The notes below the pieces were generated by a model. It was not told the origin of the DNA. It worked only from the letters and a program-made list of their open reading frames with translations, and searched no databases. 64,000 bases of DNA from Halalkalibacter alkalisediminis. Lineage in GTDB: Bacteria; Bacillota; Bacilli; Bacillales; Bacillaceae_D. The stretch covers positions 1 to 64,000 of the forward strand of contig NZ_JAQQWT010000008.1 in the NCBI RefSeq assembly GCF_028610705.1, written 5' to 3'. This document shows positions 1 through 8,460 of the stretch, piece after piece; position 1 is the stretch's first letter; each line of letters starts with the position of its first letter. Position numbers and translations under genes: made by a program.

Positions 1-227
1 TTTTCTTTGCACAAAATAACAAAATTGAACATTTTGAGTTTTTCAAATAGTGAAATTAAATTAATGCAACACTAGTGCATAGTATTATATAAATTTATTT
101 TGTTAAACGGATAATACTCCATACCATGAATCGCTTATAGGAACAAAAACGCTAACGCGACTGAAATTACGTCCCAAGTGCGGCTATGGAAAGTCTGTTT
201 ACAGCACTTACCTACTTCCGCTCAGGT

Positions 228-345
228 ATTAACGCCCTACTCTCACAGGGGGAAGCTCCCAACTATCGTCGGCGCTGAAGAGCTTTAAGACCGTGTTCGG
301 AATAGGAACGGGTGTAACGATACCTTATCTAGCATTGCTCCCTGA
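228..345 (-). rRNA. divergent orphan 5S rRNA-like gene
   Basis: Read on the minus strand, the core matches Bacillus 5S rRNA closely: ACACCCGTTCC, CCGAACACGG, AGCTCTTCAGCGCCGA, TAGTTGGGAGC and CCCCCTGTGAGAGTAGG appear in the right order and spacing. The ends differ strongly from the usual GGTGGCG/CGTCGCC helix I, but AATGC near the 5' end can still pair with GCGTT near the 3' end. No 23S rRNA lies on its 5' side (higher coordinates), where 5S normally sits last in an rrn operon, so it is an orphan. It could be a pseudogene or a divergent functional copy; the preserved pairing leaves this open. Confidence 0.75.
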
Positions 346-360
346 ACCGATAATCTTAGA

Positions 361-645
361 TTAATGTTTATTTAGTTTTGCAATATTTAACGGTACTTCC
401 GCCAAATCCTCAATGATGTAATCTGCATCGACATTATTAAATTGTTAAATCCCTTTCATTCCGACCTGTTGGGCTACTTTGACATCATTTTTGGATGGTC
501 TCCCACAAATATACTTTCATTAGGTGATATGTTAAGGTTAAGTTCCTTTACAGCTCTATAAAATATTTCTGGGTCTGTTTTTTTAAAACTTCCCCATTCA
601 GATACCAAAATACTTTTTAATCCCTAATGCCTCTATATTATCCAT
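361..645 (-). pseudogene. HAD-superfamily hydrolase remnant (C-terminal part)
   Basis: Minus-strand translation gives SEWGSFKKTDPEIF, then NESIFVGDHPK, then NDVKVAQQVGMKGI and DADYIIEDLAEVP, which are the typical C-terminal motifs of YjjG/Cof-like HAD phosphatases (VGDxxxND acid loop). The pieces lie in different frames. One base is missing after VGDHPK, there is an in-frame stop after KGI, and another shift lies near 610. The N-terminal catalytic DxD motif is absent. It ends right beside the 5S-like gene. This is a dead gene. Confidence 0.8.
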
Positions 646-1091
646 TTTTAATCATCCCTAAGTAAATATTGCGTCTTTTTAACTTTTTCTAATATTTAAC
701 AGAAGAGGTGTTGACAGCACTTTATAACCTTTCTTTTATTTTTTGGTGGTTGTTGTATTTAAATTAACCACATATGATAGCTAATAAATTTCCAAACGCT
801 CATGCTATAGTGCAAATTTGGGGATTATGGTGGCAATTCTTTATAATTGTTCACACATAACAGATTCATGTCTGCTTATATTCAAAGTCTAGTATTTGAT
901 TGAATAAGAGACCTATGCCCGCCAAAAGGACTTGAGGATATTAATTCCCCCGCCTCTACGGGCTGATTTTTAATCAAATCAATCCAATTTCACCATAGAC
1001 AATAAAAAGCTTGTTTGCGCCTTTGAAGGAAACTCGTTAGACTAAACTTAGATAGCTAGTATTTTTTTGCAAAACGAAGAGGAGGGTCTTC
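646..1091. other. gene-free gap upstream of the two-component operon
   Basis: No open frame with family resemblance was found here. A promoter-like pair is present on the plus strand, TTGACA at 711-716 and TTTTAT at 734-739 with 17 bases between, but the first gene starts only at 1092, so its role is unclear. A GCCCG/CGGGC inverted repeat lies near 915-963. Confidence 0.3.
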
Positions 1092-1772
1092 ATGAAGCGT
1101 TTTTTACTCGTCGAGGACGAAAAGATTTTAGCTAAAAACCTTGCTTTTTTTCTTAGCCGAGAAGGCTATCAAGTAGATATCGAATATGACGGTGAAGCAG
1201 GATGGGCGGCCTATACAAATAAAGCCTATGATTTGATTTTGGTAGATTGGACTTTGCCGAAAAAAGACGGCTTAGAGCTATGTAAGCAAATCCGCAAAGA
1301 ATCGAATGTTCCGATCATCATGATTACGGCAAAAAGTGAAATCGTCGATAAGATCCTTGGTTTAGAGCTCGGGGCTGATGATTATATTGTGAAGCCGTTT
1401 GACCCGCGAGAATTATTGGCTAGAATCCATGCTTTGTTAAGGAGAAATGAATCAACGAGCACTGCCGAGCAGCGCCTTCAATATGAGGGTCTTACATTGG
1501 ACCGAGAAAAGCTGCTTATCTTATTCGGCTTACAGAACGTTACACTGACTGCTAATGAGTATAAGCTGCTAGAAATCATGATGAAGAAACCGAATAATGT
1601 CTATTCACGGGAATTTTTATATGATGAGGTTTGGGGCGGTTTACTTGAATATAGTGAACGAACCGTTGATGTCAGCATTAGCCGTTTACGAAAAAAATTA
1701 ATGGAACTCTCCGGAGAGAAGTATTTTCATGCTGTCAGAGGCATGGGGTACCGTTTTGGAGAAAAACCATGA
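1092..1772 (+). CDS. OmpR/PhoB-family response regulator
   Basis: A cytoplasmic DNA-binding response regulator of 226 residues, the usual length for the family. The receiver domain (about 1-120) has the acidic pocket VEDE at 7-10, phospho-acceptor Asp52 in LILVDWTLP, the switch segment IIMITAKSE and the conserved KPF lysine. A winged-helix trans_reg_C domain (about 130-225) ends in RGMGYRFG. The start follows a clear AGGAGG site. Its stop overlaps the start of the next gene by four bases (ATGA), so the pair is translationally coupled with the kinase. The regulated genes are not known; the germination-type lipoprotein downstream is a candidate only by position. Confidence 0.95.
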   Translation: MKRFLLVEDEKILAKNLAFFLSREGYQVDIEYDGEAGWAAYTNKAYDLILVDWTLPKKDGLELCKQIRKESNVPIIMITAKSEIVDKILGLELGADDYIVKPFDPRELLARIHALLRRNESTSTAEQRLQYEGLTLDREKLLILFGLQNVTLTANEYKLLEIMMKKPNNVYSREFLYDEVWGGLLEYSERTVDVSISRLRKKLMELSGEKYFHAVRGMGYRFGEKP

Positions 1773-3127
1773 AGATCCACTTTCAATTGTGGCTGATTTT
1801 TTCGAGCACATTTATTGTTGTCTGCCTTGCCCTCTATTTCGTTGTCTCCACTTCCTATGAACAACGGCTGAAAGCAGGCTACGAACATGTCTCGATCACT
1901 CAAGGGTCTTCTATTCTTGGCCAATTAGTAGGCACCTATCCTTATTCACCTAACCGTAGTACGGGGTACCTTCAAACGTACAACGGCCAGTTAAACAGCC
2001 GATTGATCATGTTAGACGAAGACAAAAACGTCTATTCAGATAGCTTCGGTCAGCTCCAGCCGAACACAACATTAAACCTAGCAATCTTAGCTCAAGACAC
2101 CGTTCCCGTCTCTCTCTTTTCCAAAACCGATGCTTTCGGCTATGTTCAGCATACCCTAATCCCCTTTCAGACAGGAGAACATGAAGGGTATCTATTAATG
2201 ATCCAGGAAGCGAATGGGCTGTATTCGGAATTAAAATCCTTTCAAACCTGGATGGTCCAGGCGCTGCTGATCGCTGTTTTTGCTTTCTTTTTTCTCTCCT
2301 ATTTTATCTCGACCTGGTTTTCAAAACCCATCCGGCAAATTATTGTTCATTTAAAGAACATCACACCGCAACAACGAACTTTTTCCTTGAAGCGGAAGCG
2401 GCGTGATGAGATTAAGGAATTAATTGATGCAATCGAAAAGATGGTTGGAGAATTAAAGCAATATGATGAAAGACAGCGACGGTTTCTAAGTACTTCCTCT
2501 CATGAATTGAAAACTCCTTTGACAACGATGCAGTTGATTCTTGAGAATTTGCCCTATGTCCGAGAGAGTGAAGAAAACCACCGCGAATTTGTCCAAGACC
2601 TATCGTTTCAGGTAGAAAAAATGAAACAAATGGTGGAGCAATTGCTGCAGATCAATCGTCAATGGGACAAACCTCTTGAACAAGAAGCATTGTTTGCTGA
2701 AGACATAGAGCAGCATCTAAGGCAATCTTTTCAACATCTCGCGGATGCCAAACAAATAACCATTGAATTTGAACTGGATCCGATCCAGTTATCTGTCGAC
2801 CGAGCCTCGTTTTTGCTTGGAGTCGATAATCTCGTTTCGAATGCAATTCGCTATTCCCCTATAGGCCAAAACGTAACAGTGAGCCTGAAACAGGAAAATG
2901 ATCAAAGCAAGATCAGTGTTTGTGATCAAGGGATTGGGATTTCGCCAACAGACCTCCCTCATATTTTCGAACCTTTTTACCGCTCCAATGAGGCAACAGC
3001 ATGGAATCAAGAAGGAACCGGGTTAGGTCTGCCCATTGTTAAGCAAATGGTCGAGAGGCATAAGGGTCGGATTGAAATAGATACTGCACCCAATCAAGGA
3101 ACCTGCGTGCACCTACTTATACCGTAA
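1769..3127 (+). CDS. sensor histidine kinase of the OmpR-type pair
   Basis: A membrane-bound sensor kinase of 452 residues that should phosphorylate the upstream regulator. One membrane helix is at about 7-27, followed by an extracellular sensing region of about 130 residues and a second helix at about 161-183. A HAMP linker follows (about 184-235), then a HisKA domain with His245 in SSHELKTP, and an ATP-binding domain with N box (DNLVSNAIRYSP), G1 (DQGIGI) and G2 (GTGLGLPIV). It overlaps the regulator gene by four bases. The ligand cannot be read from the sequence; no known sensory domain is recognised in the extracellular part. Confidence 0.93.
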   Translation: MKIHFQLWLIFSSTFIVVCLALYFVVSTSYEQRLKAGYEHVSITQGSSILGQLVGTYPYSPNRSTGYLQTYNGQLNSRLIMLDEDKNVYSDSFGQLQPNTTLNLAILAQDTVPVSLFSKTDAFGYVQHTLIPFQTGEHEGYLLMIQEANGLYSELKSFQTWMVQALLIAVFAFFFLSYFISTWFSKPIRQIIVHLKNITPQQRTFSLKRKRRDEIKELIDAIEKMVGELKQYDERQRRFLSTSSHELKTPLTTMQLILENLPYVRESEENHREFVQDLSFQVEKMKQMVEQLLQINRQWDKPLEQEALFAEDIEQHLRQSFQHLADAKQITIEFELDPIQLSVDRASFLLGVDNLVSNAIRYSPIGQNVTVSLKQENDQSKISVCDQGIGISPTDLPHIFEPFYRSNEATAWNQEGTGLGLPIVKQMVERHKGRIEIDTAPNQGTCVHLLIP

Positions 3128-3212
3128 CAAAAATGTTACATTTCTTAAATTCCTATGATACAAATGGTGACTATATTGTAAGTAAGAAGGAATGATAAGG
3201 AGGTTATTTTAA

Positions 3213-4160
3213 ATGAAAAAAATGTTGGCTTTAATGATCATGTTAGCAAGTCTTTTCATCTTTAGTGCCTGTGCTCCGACTACTCAACCAGATGAAGAGG
3301 AACGAACTCCCCCTTCTTTTGAGGAAGAGGAGAATGAAGAACTTATGGAAGAAGAGGTACCGACCGTTGATGAAACTAATTTATCTCCAACACCTGATGA
3401 AAAGCTGGAAACCCATCAAGTAGTCCTCTACTTTTCTGATAAGGACTTACTGAATACGTATCGGATTGAACAAGAGGTTGCTGTAAGAAATGGAGAGCAT
3501 GTGGCAAAGGCTGCCCTGGATGCTTGGATCAACGGACCTGATCATGAAGAATTAATTGGCTTGATCGATTCAGAAGTGATCATTGAATATGTTGAAGAGG
3601 TCGATGGAATCGCACATGTTAGTTTTTCAAAAGAATTTCAAGCAAGCAACCTAGGTTCAAGCGGAGAATTAATGTTTGCTGAACAAATTGCCATGATCAT
3701 GGAGCAGTTCGGCTATGATCGAACGCAAATTTTAGTAGAAGGCAGAGTGGGCGAAACGTTACTTGGCCACCTTTACACCGGTGACCCAATCGTAGCAAAT
3801 GCTCCCGAGAGTTACCTTTGGATTGATGAAAAAGAATCACAGGAGATCGTCCTGCAAAACGTCGCATTCCGAATCTATGAACCTGCGCCAGACACTGAAG
3901 TCAAAGACCAAATCGTTGTCCGCGGCTTAGCTCGTGTCTATGAAGGGACTGTTTTATATGAATTTGAAGACGGACACTTTATTCTTGATGAAGGATTCAC
4001 TACCGCTTCAGAAGGGGCTCCAGGCTGGGGAGAATTTGAAATTATCATTGAGTTTGATGATGTCAGCAATGATTCAGGCACAGTGATCCTGTTTGAGGAA
4101 AGTGCGGAAGATGGATCTAGGATGAATGAGTTGAAGATTCCTGTTAGGGTTGTGAAGTAG
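3213..4160 (+). CDS. GerMN/Gmad2-domain lipoprotein
   Basis: A predicted cell-surface lipoprotein of 315 residues. It has a short signal peptide with lipobox FSAC (cysteine about residue 20), then a long acidic Glu-rich linker (about 25-65). A GerMN domain follows at about 70-195 (ALDAWINGP, VDGIAHVSFSKEF), then a Gmad2 immunoglobulin-like domain at about 215-312 (VRGLARVYEGTVLYEFEDG, GWGEFE). The GerMN family includes the spore germination and sporulation protein GerM. An AAGGAGG site precedes the start. It lies 86 bases after the kinase gene and could be its co-transcribed partner or target. It is named by domain only, since it is not GerM itself. Confidence 0.85.
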   Translation: MKKMLALMIMLASLFIFSACAPTTQPDEEERTPPSFEEEENEELMEEEVPTVDETNLSPTPDEKLETHQVVLYFSDKDLLNTYRIEQEVAVRNGEHVAKAALDAWINGPDHEELIGLIDSEVIIEYVEEVDGIAHVSFSKEFQASNLGSSGELMFAEQIAMIMEQFGYDRTQILVEGRVGETLLGHLYTGDPIVANAPESYLWIDEKESQEIVLQNVAFRIYEPAPDTEVKDQIVVRGLARVYEGTVLYEFEDGHFILDEGFTTASEGAPGWGEFEIIIEFDDVSNDSGTVILFEESAEDGSRMNELKIPVRVVK

Positions 4161-4164
4161 TTAT

Positions 4165-4224
4165 GGTTCCTGCCCCCCACTAAACTAATGCGTTAAAGCA
4201 TTAGTTTAGTGGGGGGCAGGAACC
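4165..4224. repeat. perfect 27-bp inverted repeat, GGTTCCTG hairpin family
   Basis: Two 27-base arms, the first starting GGTTCCTGCCCCCC, match perfectly around a six-base loop (GTTAAA). It begins five bases after the lipoprotein stop codon and could act as its terminator, although the flanking T-run is weak. The arm start GGTTCCTGCCC recurs at 34788 and 62632 and is related to GGTGCCTG elements elsewhere in the window. Confidence 0.85.
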
Positions 4225-4324
4225 TTGGCTTTGGATAACTTTTAAAAAAATAAATATGCAGGTCATTTCTTAGTGCAGAATTTCTTAAGACGGCGGCCAC
4301 CATTAGAATAAGTAAAGGCAGCAC

Positions 4325-4654
4325 ATTTTTCACTTTGAAGATATTGGGTTGAATAGACTTTTTTTAAATCAATCTTTTGAGGAAATCGAACAATTTATAA
4401 ACGAGGTCTTCTCACCACTTTGGTCTGATCACGATCGAAGCAAGGATTTAGAAATAACTCTACTTACATACATTAAAAACAATCGTTCCGCTACCAAAAC
4501 AGCCAATCAACTTCACATTCATATTAATACACTATATCAACGAATCAAGAAGATTGAAGATTTACTAAAACTAGAATTAAATAATAATGAGGATGTCCTA
4601 AGAATACAGTTAGCTTGTCACCTTAGAGAGACTTATCGCCATTCACTTGTATAA
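4325..4654 (+). pseudogene. PucR/CdaR-type regulator, C-terminal fragment (copy 1)
   Basis: The reading frame encodes the C-terminal PucR-type helix-turn-helix domain: DLEITLLTYIKNN, then SATKTANQLHIHINTLYQRIKKIEDLL, and ends LRETYRHSLV. The N-terminal sensory part and linker are missing, since homology starts abruptly at 4325. The same segment is at 18293-18622 with only a few base changes over 514 bp. PucR/CdaR proteins regulate purine, carbohydrate-diacid or amino-acid genes, but this fragment has no effector domain and no convincing start signal. It is a displaced duplicate fragment rather than a working gene. Confidence 0.8.
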
Positions 4655-4697
4655 TTTGGTGAAAATTAAATGGTTTGTTTAGACATAGTAAAATAAC

Positions 4698-4738
4698 AAA
4701 GAAGCATTTGTTTTAACTACTAAAACGAATGCTTCTTT
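4698..4738. terminator. bidirectional terminator hairpin (copy 1)
   Basis: AAAGAAGCATT pairs with AATGCTTCTTT around an interior TTTTA/TAAAA stem. There are T-rich tracts on both sides. It lies 44 bases after the regulator-fragment stop, and an identical hairpin is at 18666-18706. Confidence 0.7.
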
Positions 4739-4902
4739 AATACGAATACGCTATGTATTACAAATCTTTGATAAATTCCAAGCATATTTCAGCCTGAGAC
4801 TTAAGTCGTACTGTCATAATATCAACCATATTAAAATGTTTTCTCTTGAATGGTTCTTAAAAAAAGTGTTCATCCTTCATATTCTCATTAACTTAGCTTG
4901 AA

Positions 4903-5040
4903 CTAAATCCTCTTTAGCGTTTCTGAAATCTGATCCTCCACTTCCCTCATTAGCGACGGCAGGCACAGAATCTCCCTGGTCTGATTGAGCACAACTTCGT
5001 TTGGTTTTTTCTCTTCAAAACCAGCAGACTGTTTCTTTCA
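4903..5040 (-). pseudogene. unassigned gene remnant (about 45 codons)
   Basis: A short open minus-strand frame with protein-like composition (VVLNQTREILCLPSL, VEDQISETLKRI, stop). It has no start codon or ribosome binding site and is cut off upstream by a stop. It looks like the C-terminal tail of a lost gene, but I do not recognise the family. The rest of 4839-5148 shows nothing supportable. Confidence 0.3.
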
Positions 5041-5148
5041 CTCTTTATTCTTTTGGGACAAGGAACCTATCCCCCTGTCTTAATTTACCAAAATTTAATT
5101 TTGAAGTCAGTAACTTCAATTCCATTATTGGAAATGAAAATAAAAAAA

Positions 5149-5187
5149 GGTGCCTGTCACTTGTCGAATTCGACAAGTGACAGTACC
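5149..5187 (-). terminator. GGTGCCTGTCAC palindrome, terminator of benE
   Basis: A near-perfect palindrome centred on GAATTC: ACTTGTCGAATTCGACAAGT within GGTGCCTGTC...GACAGTACC. On the minus strand it is followed by a run of seven T, and it lies downstream of the BenE gene, so it fits a rho-independent terminator. It is a member of the dispersed hairpin family. Confidence 0.75.
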
Positions 5188-5323
5188 AACTTCCAATAAA
5201 AGACAGTAGGTGAAATTAGGTAAAATTAGTAATATTATATACTAAAACAGCCTTCATATAATAGGAAAGCAGGAATCCTGCTCTTTCACTATTCTACCGT
5301 CAACAACAGTGTATTCAATTTTA

Positions 5324-6517
5324 CTACTCCACTCTAAAATCCTCACCCTCAACAAAGTAAGATACCCCCATGCCAAAGATAACCGCCCAAAACGGAGCTC
5401 CTATATCAAAGATTGTGATATTAGACATCGCAACGATTAGAGAAGTAAAGGCTCCATACTGAAACCGGCCATTGCCAAAAGCATTTCTTAACGCTTTAAT
5501 TAAGATTGATACGAGAACCAGACCGACTAAGATCTGAAGAATTTCTATAGGATACATTGATAAAAATGCGTAGACATAAGAAGCAAAAATACCAAATAAA
5601 AACGTAAAAAAGGATGCCCATATTGCAGCTAGGAAACGTCTCTTTTTCGGGCCTGTCATCGGATCACTTAAAGCTCCCACAGGTACCCCTGATGTCGTTA
5701 CACTATGGGATCCAAAAAAAGACCCTAAAATGGTCGCTATTCCTGTATATAACGTCATCTTATTAACATTTGGATGATAATGTTCAGATCGTAAAATAGA
5801 AGCCCCGATCGTTATTTCTGCACTAAGCACAATGAGCATCAATGGAATCGATATGCTAAAAATAACCTTCCAAGAAGGTTCCCAAAAAGAGATGGCCGGA
5901 GATACCCATGCTGACTCTGTAAATGGCTGAAAAGGAATTAATCCATTCAACCCTAAGACAATCGTAACGATGATCATAGACATAAGCACAGGAGGAATAA
6001 GTTTTGTTTTTCTCATCGTTAGCAAATATGCTATAATTGCGATTCCTCCATAAAGTATATGGTTCGAGGTTAATACCACTATATTCACGGTATAATGAAT
6101 CATCGCTCCAGCAAACATTGCCATTACTATCTGTGGTTTGATGAACTTAATCATTTTATCATAAAGCTTGAAAATCCCGATCAAAGCAATCATTACGCCT
6201 GAAACGGCATACCCAAAGATAGCTGTGTGAATCGGGATTACATATAGCGCAGAGCCAATAAAAACAATCGCTGGTACTGACATCGTGGCATTAATGGGAT
6301 GTTTCGTCTGCCAAGCAATGAGAAATCCCATACAACCAGCTAATACATATGCGCCAAAGATCCAGCTAATAACGATCTTTTCGGGGAGATTATGCCTTTG
6401 TGCCACCTCCAAGGCTACTAGTGTAGGGGTGACACATGTCATTATAGTTGCTAGAATCCCAGATGAAATAATGGAAATTGTTGTTTTACGGACGATCAGT
6501 TTAATAAAACGCAACAT
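5324..6517 (-). CDS. BenE-family benzoate/H+ symporter-like transporter
   Basis: An inner-membrane transporter of 397 residues, matching the length of the BenE family (benzoate:H+ symporters). It has about 12 hydrophobic segments and the family's features: an N-terminal TPTLVALEVAQ region, HPINATMSVPA, and the loop GSHSVTTSGVPVGALSDP between later helices. It is monocistronic or leads a minus-strand unit and ends at a GGTGCCTG terminator. Nearby enzymes for organic acids fit uptake of an aromatic or other carboxylate. Benzoate itself is only the family prototype; the true substrate is not readable. Confidence 0.85.
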   Translation of the reverse strand: MLRFIKLIVRKTTISIISSGILATIMTCVTPTLVALEVAQRHNLPEKIVISWIFGAYVLAGCMGFLIAWQTKHPINATMSVPAIVFIGSALYVIPIHTAIFGYAVSGVMIALIGIFKLYDKMIKFIKPQIVMAMFAGAMIHYTVNIVVLTSNHILYGGIAIIAYLLTMRKTKLIPPVLMSMIIVTIVLGLNGLIPFQPFTESAWVSPAISFWEPSWKVIFSISIPLMLIVLSAEITIGASILRSEHYHPNVNKMTLYTGIATILGSFFGSHSVTTSGVPVGALSDPMTGPKKRRFLAAIWASFFTFLFGIFASYVYAFLSMYPIEILQILVGLVLVSILIKALRNAFGNGRFQYGAFTSLIVAMSNITIFDIGAPFWAVIFGMGVSYFVEGEDFRVE

Positions 6518-6624
6518 GATAACCTACCTTAAAAGTTTTAGATCGTTTAGGTTCCTCTACTATCTCTAGTAAACTCATCATACAAGTCATTTTATCTAAC
6601 GTTCCGAAGTTTTCAGAAAGCTAC

Positions 6625-7654
6625 TCATTGGATGTCCATCCCAAGCCCGACTATATTGTTTCGTGCTTTCACAGCTGCATTGATCTCGCATGCAGCTGTT
6701 CTTGACCAATAAGGGTCTCGTAACAATTCTCTAGCTAAGAAAATTAAATCAGCTCGTTTGCTTTGCAAGATTTCCTCAGCCTGAAGCCCGCTTGTAATTA
6801 TTCCAACGGCTCCTGTTGGAATACCCGCTTCTCGTCTAATGGCTTCAGCTAAAGGGACTTGATAGCCAGGATATACAGGAATAGGGGTACGGATAACAGA
6901 TCCAGAACTACAGTCTATTAAATCGACATCCAACTCTTTCATTTTTTTCGCATAATAGACGTAATCATCAATCCTGTTGCCTTTTAGGGCATATTCGGTC
7001 GCTGAAATCCTAACAAATAGAGGCTTCTTCCAAACCTTTCTTATTTCTATCAAAAGCTCTTCTAAAAAACGAAATCTGCGGTCGCGACTTCCTCCATACA
7101 CATCATCTCTTTCATTGGATAACGAAGATAAAAATTCATTAATTAAGTAGCCATGCGCAGCATGAAGTTCGATCATATCAAATACAGCTTCGGCCACTCT
7201 TCGTGCCCCGTCTATAAATGCTCCTATTGCTTGTTGTTTGAATATCTTTTATCGTCATTTCTACAGGTACTTTTCGGCCCTCGAAAAAAGGAATCGGAGA
7301 AGGCGCTATGATTTGACCATTAATATCAGCTTTTCTTTTCGCATGTGAAAGTTGAATGCCTACTTTCGACCCGTTTAAATGGACTAAATCAACGATTTCC
7401 TTTAACCCACTTATATGCGCCTCTTCCCATATACCTAAATCTTGTAACGAAATTCTTCCTTGAGGAGTAACAGATGTTGCCTCAACAATAATCAAACCTA
7501 CCTGTCCAACTGCTCTTGTAGCATAATGAACCTTATGCCAATCGGTTACTTTTCCATCCTCCATTACACAACTGTATTGACACATCGGCGACATCACAAT
7601 TCTATTCTTTAATGTCATTCCTCCAAGTTCAAAAGAAGAAAACAATAAATTCAC
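6625..7654 (-). pseudogene. Old Yellow Enzyme (YqjM/NamA-like) with frameshift
   Basis: Together the two frames encode a 343-residue flavin oxidoreductase of the YqjM/NamA class (usual length about 340). The first frame (7178-7654) carries [14 protein letters not shown] with the redox-tuning cysteine, and [16 protein letters not shown]. The second (6625-7197) carries [27 protein letters not shown], and the phosphate-binding end GVGIITSG. A single-base shift near 7226-7240 breaks the frame before [14 protein letters not shown] also departs from the family's usual HAGRK. Without the shift the gene would be full length, so a sequencing error is possible, but the neighbouring gene is also broken. 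Confidence 0.85.
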
Positions 7655-7674
7655 GTAATCACTCCTTTAAGTGC

Positions 7675-8449
7675 TTAGAGTTTATTTAGAAAATCATCAT
7701 TTGTTACACCCGTTACAAACATGTGGCCAGGAGCATGTGTAATCACAAATGGGAGTTTCCAATGAATGGCAACTTGATTGAGGAGTTACTCCACATGCCC
7801 CAAATACAGGAGTTTCTCCTTCTGCTACTTCAACATATTCACCAAAATCTGGATTTGAAATTTCTTTTATTCCGATTTCTTCCGGATTTCCTACATGGAT
7901 CGGCGAACCGTGCATATTAGGAAATTTTGCTGTCACATCAATCGCCTTTTGAATCAATTCATTTTTGATTGGTCGCATCGATGTGACGACAGGACCGCTA
8001 AATGGGCCAGCTTGTTTAGTTTGTAAACTAGTAATATACATAGCAACGTTTTTCTTTTGTTGGATATGTTTTAAAGGAACATTCTCTTTTAATAACTCAC
8101 TTTCAAATGTGAAGCTACATCCTATTAAGAAAGAAACAAAATCTTCTTACCATATGTTACTTAAATCTTGAAGCCTTTCTGTTAATATCCCGTTCTCATA
8201 AATATGGTAAAGAGGAATATCGAAACGAATATCCGAATTTGGTGCAAGGACTGATTCAATTTCTCCCGCTTCTAATACATCAATGATTGGACAAGATTTA
8301 GGATTTCGATTCGCAAACAGAAGAAAGTTAAACGCATATTCTTTTGGCACAATCGCTAAATTGGCTTGAACATAATCGCTGCAGACACCTGAAGTATGTC
8401 CATTAAATTCACCATTTCGAATTTTTTCTCTTAGCTCTTTAGGATTCAT
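7675..8449 (-). pseudogene. YcsI-like (DUF1445/D-glutamate cyclase family) pseudogene
   Basis: The N-terminal half (from 8449) has SGVCSDYVQANLAIVP, FLLFANRNPKSCPI and ends NIW. An in-frame TAA at 8144-8146 follows, after which the same frame continues as DFVSFLIGCSFTFE, HIQQKKNVAMYITS, FPNMHGSPIHVGNPEEIGI and FGACGVTPQ. A frameshift near 7755 then separates the tail VITHAPGHMFVTGV, which ends at 7675. All these are signature segments of the YcsI family, which contains putative hydro-lyases and D-glutamate cyclase. Two independent lesions make decay much more likely than error. It follows the dehydrogenase gene by 11 bases, so it was once in the same operon. Confidence 0.88.
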
Positions 8450-8460
8450 TGCTTTTCCTC

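Larger units (their letters stand above)
4325..4838. repeat. 514-bp segmental duplication, copy 1
   Basis: This matches 18293-18806 base for base except for about half a dozen substitutions, all of which lie after the regulator stop codon. It includes the regulator fragment, its terminator hairpin and a minus-strand 23-codon tail (MVDIMTVRLK...). Homology stops sharply at both ends. No inverted ends or target-site duplication are obvious. Confidence 0.9.

Noticed and set aside
711-739. TTGACA-17-TTTTAT as a promoter for the response regulator
   Set aside because: It is over 350 bases from the gene, and the -10 is poor; kept only as a remark.
6625-7654. Programmed frameshift in the Old Yellow Enzyme gene
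   Set aside because: There is no slippery heptamer with a following stem-loop, and the neighbouring gene also carries lesions, so plain decay or an error is simpler.
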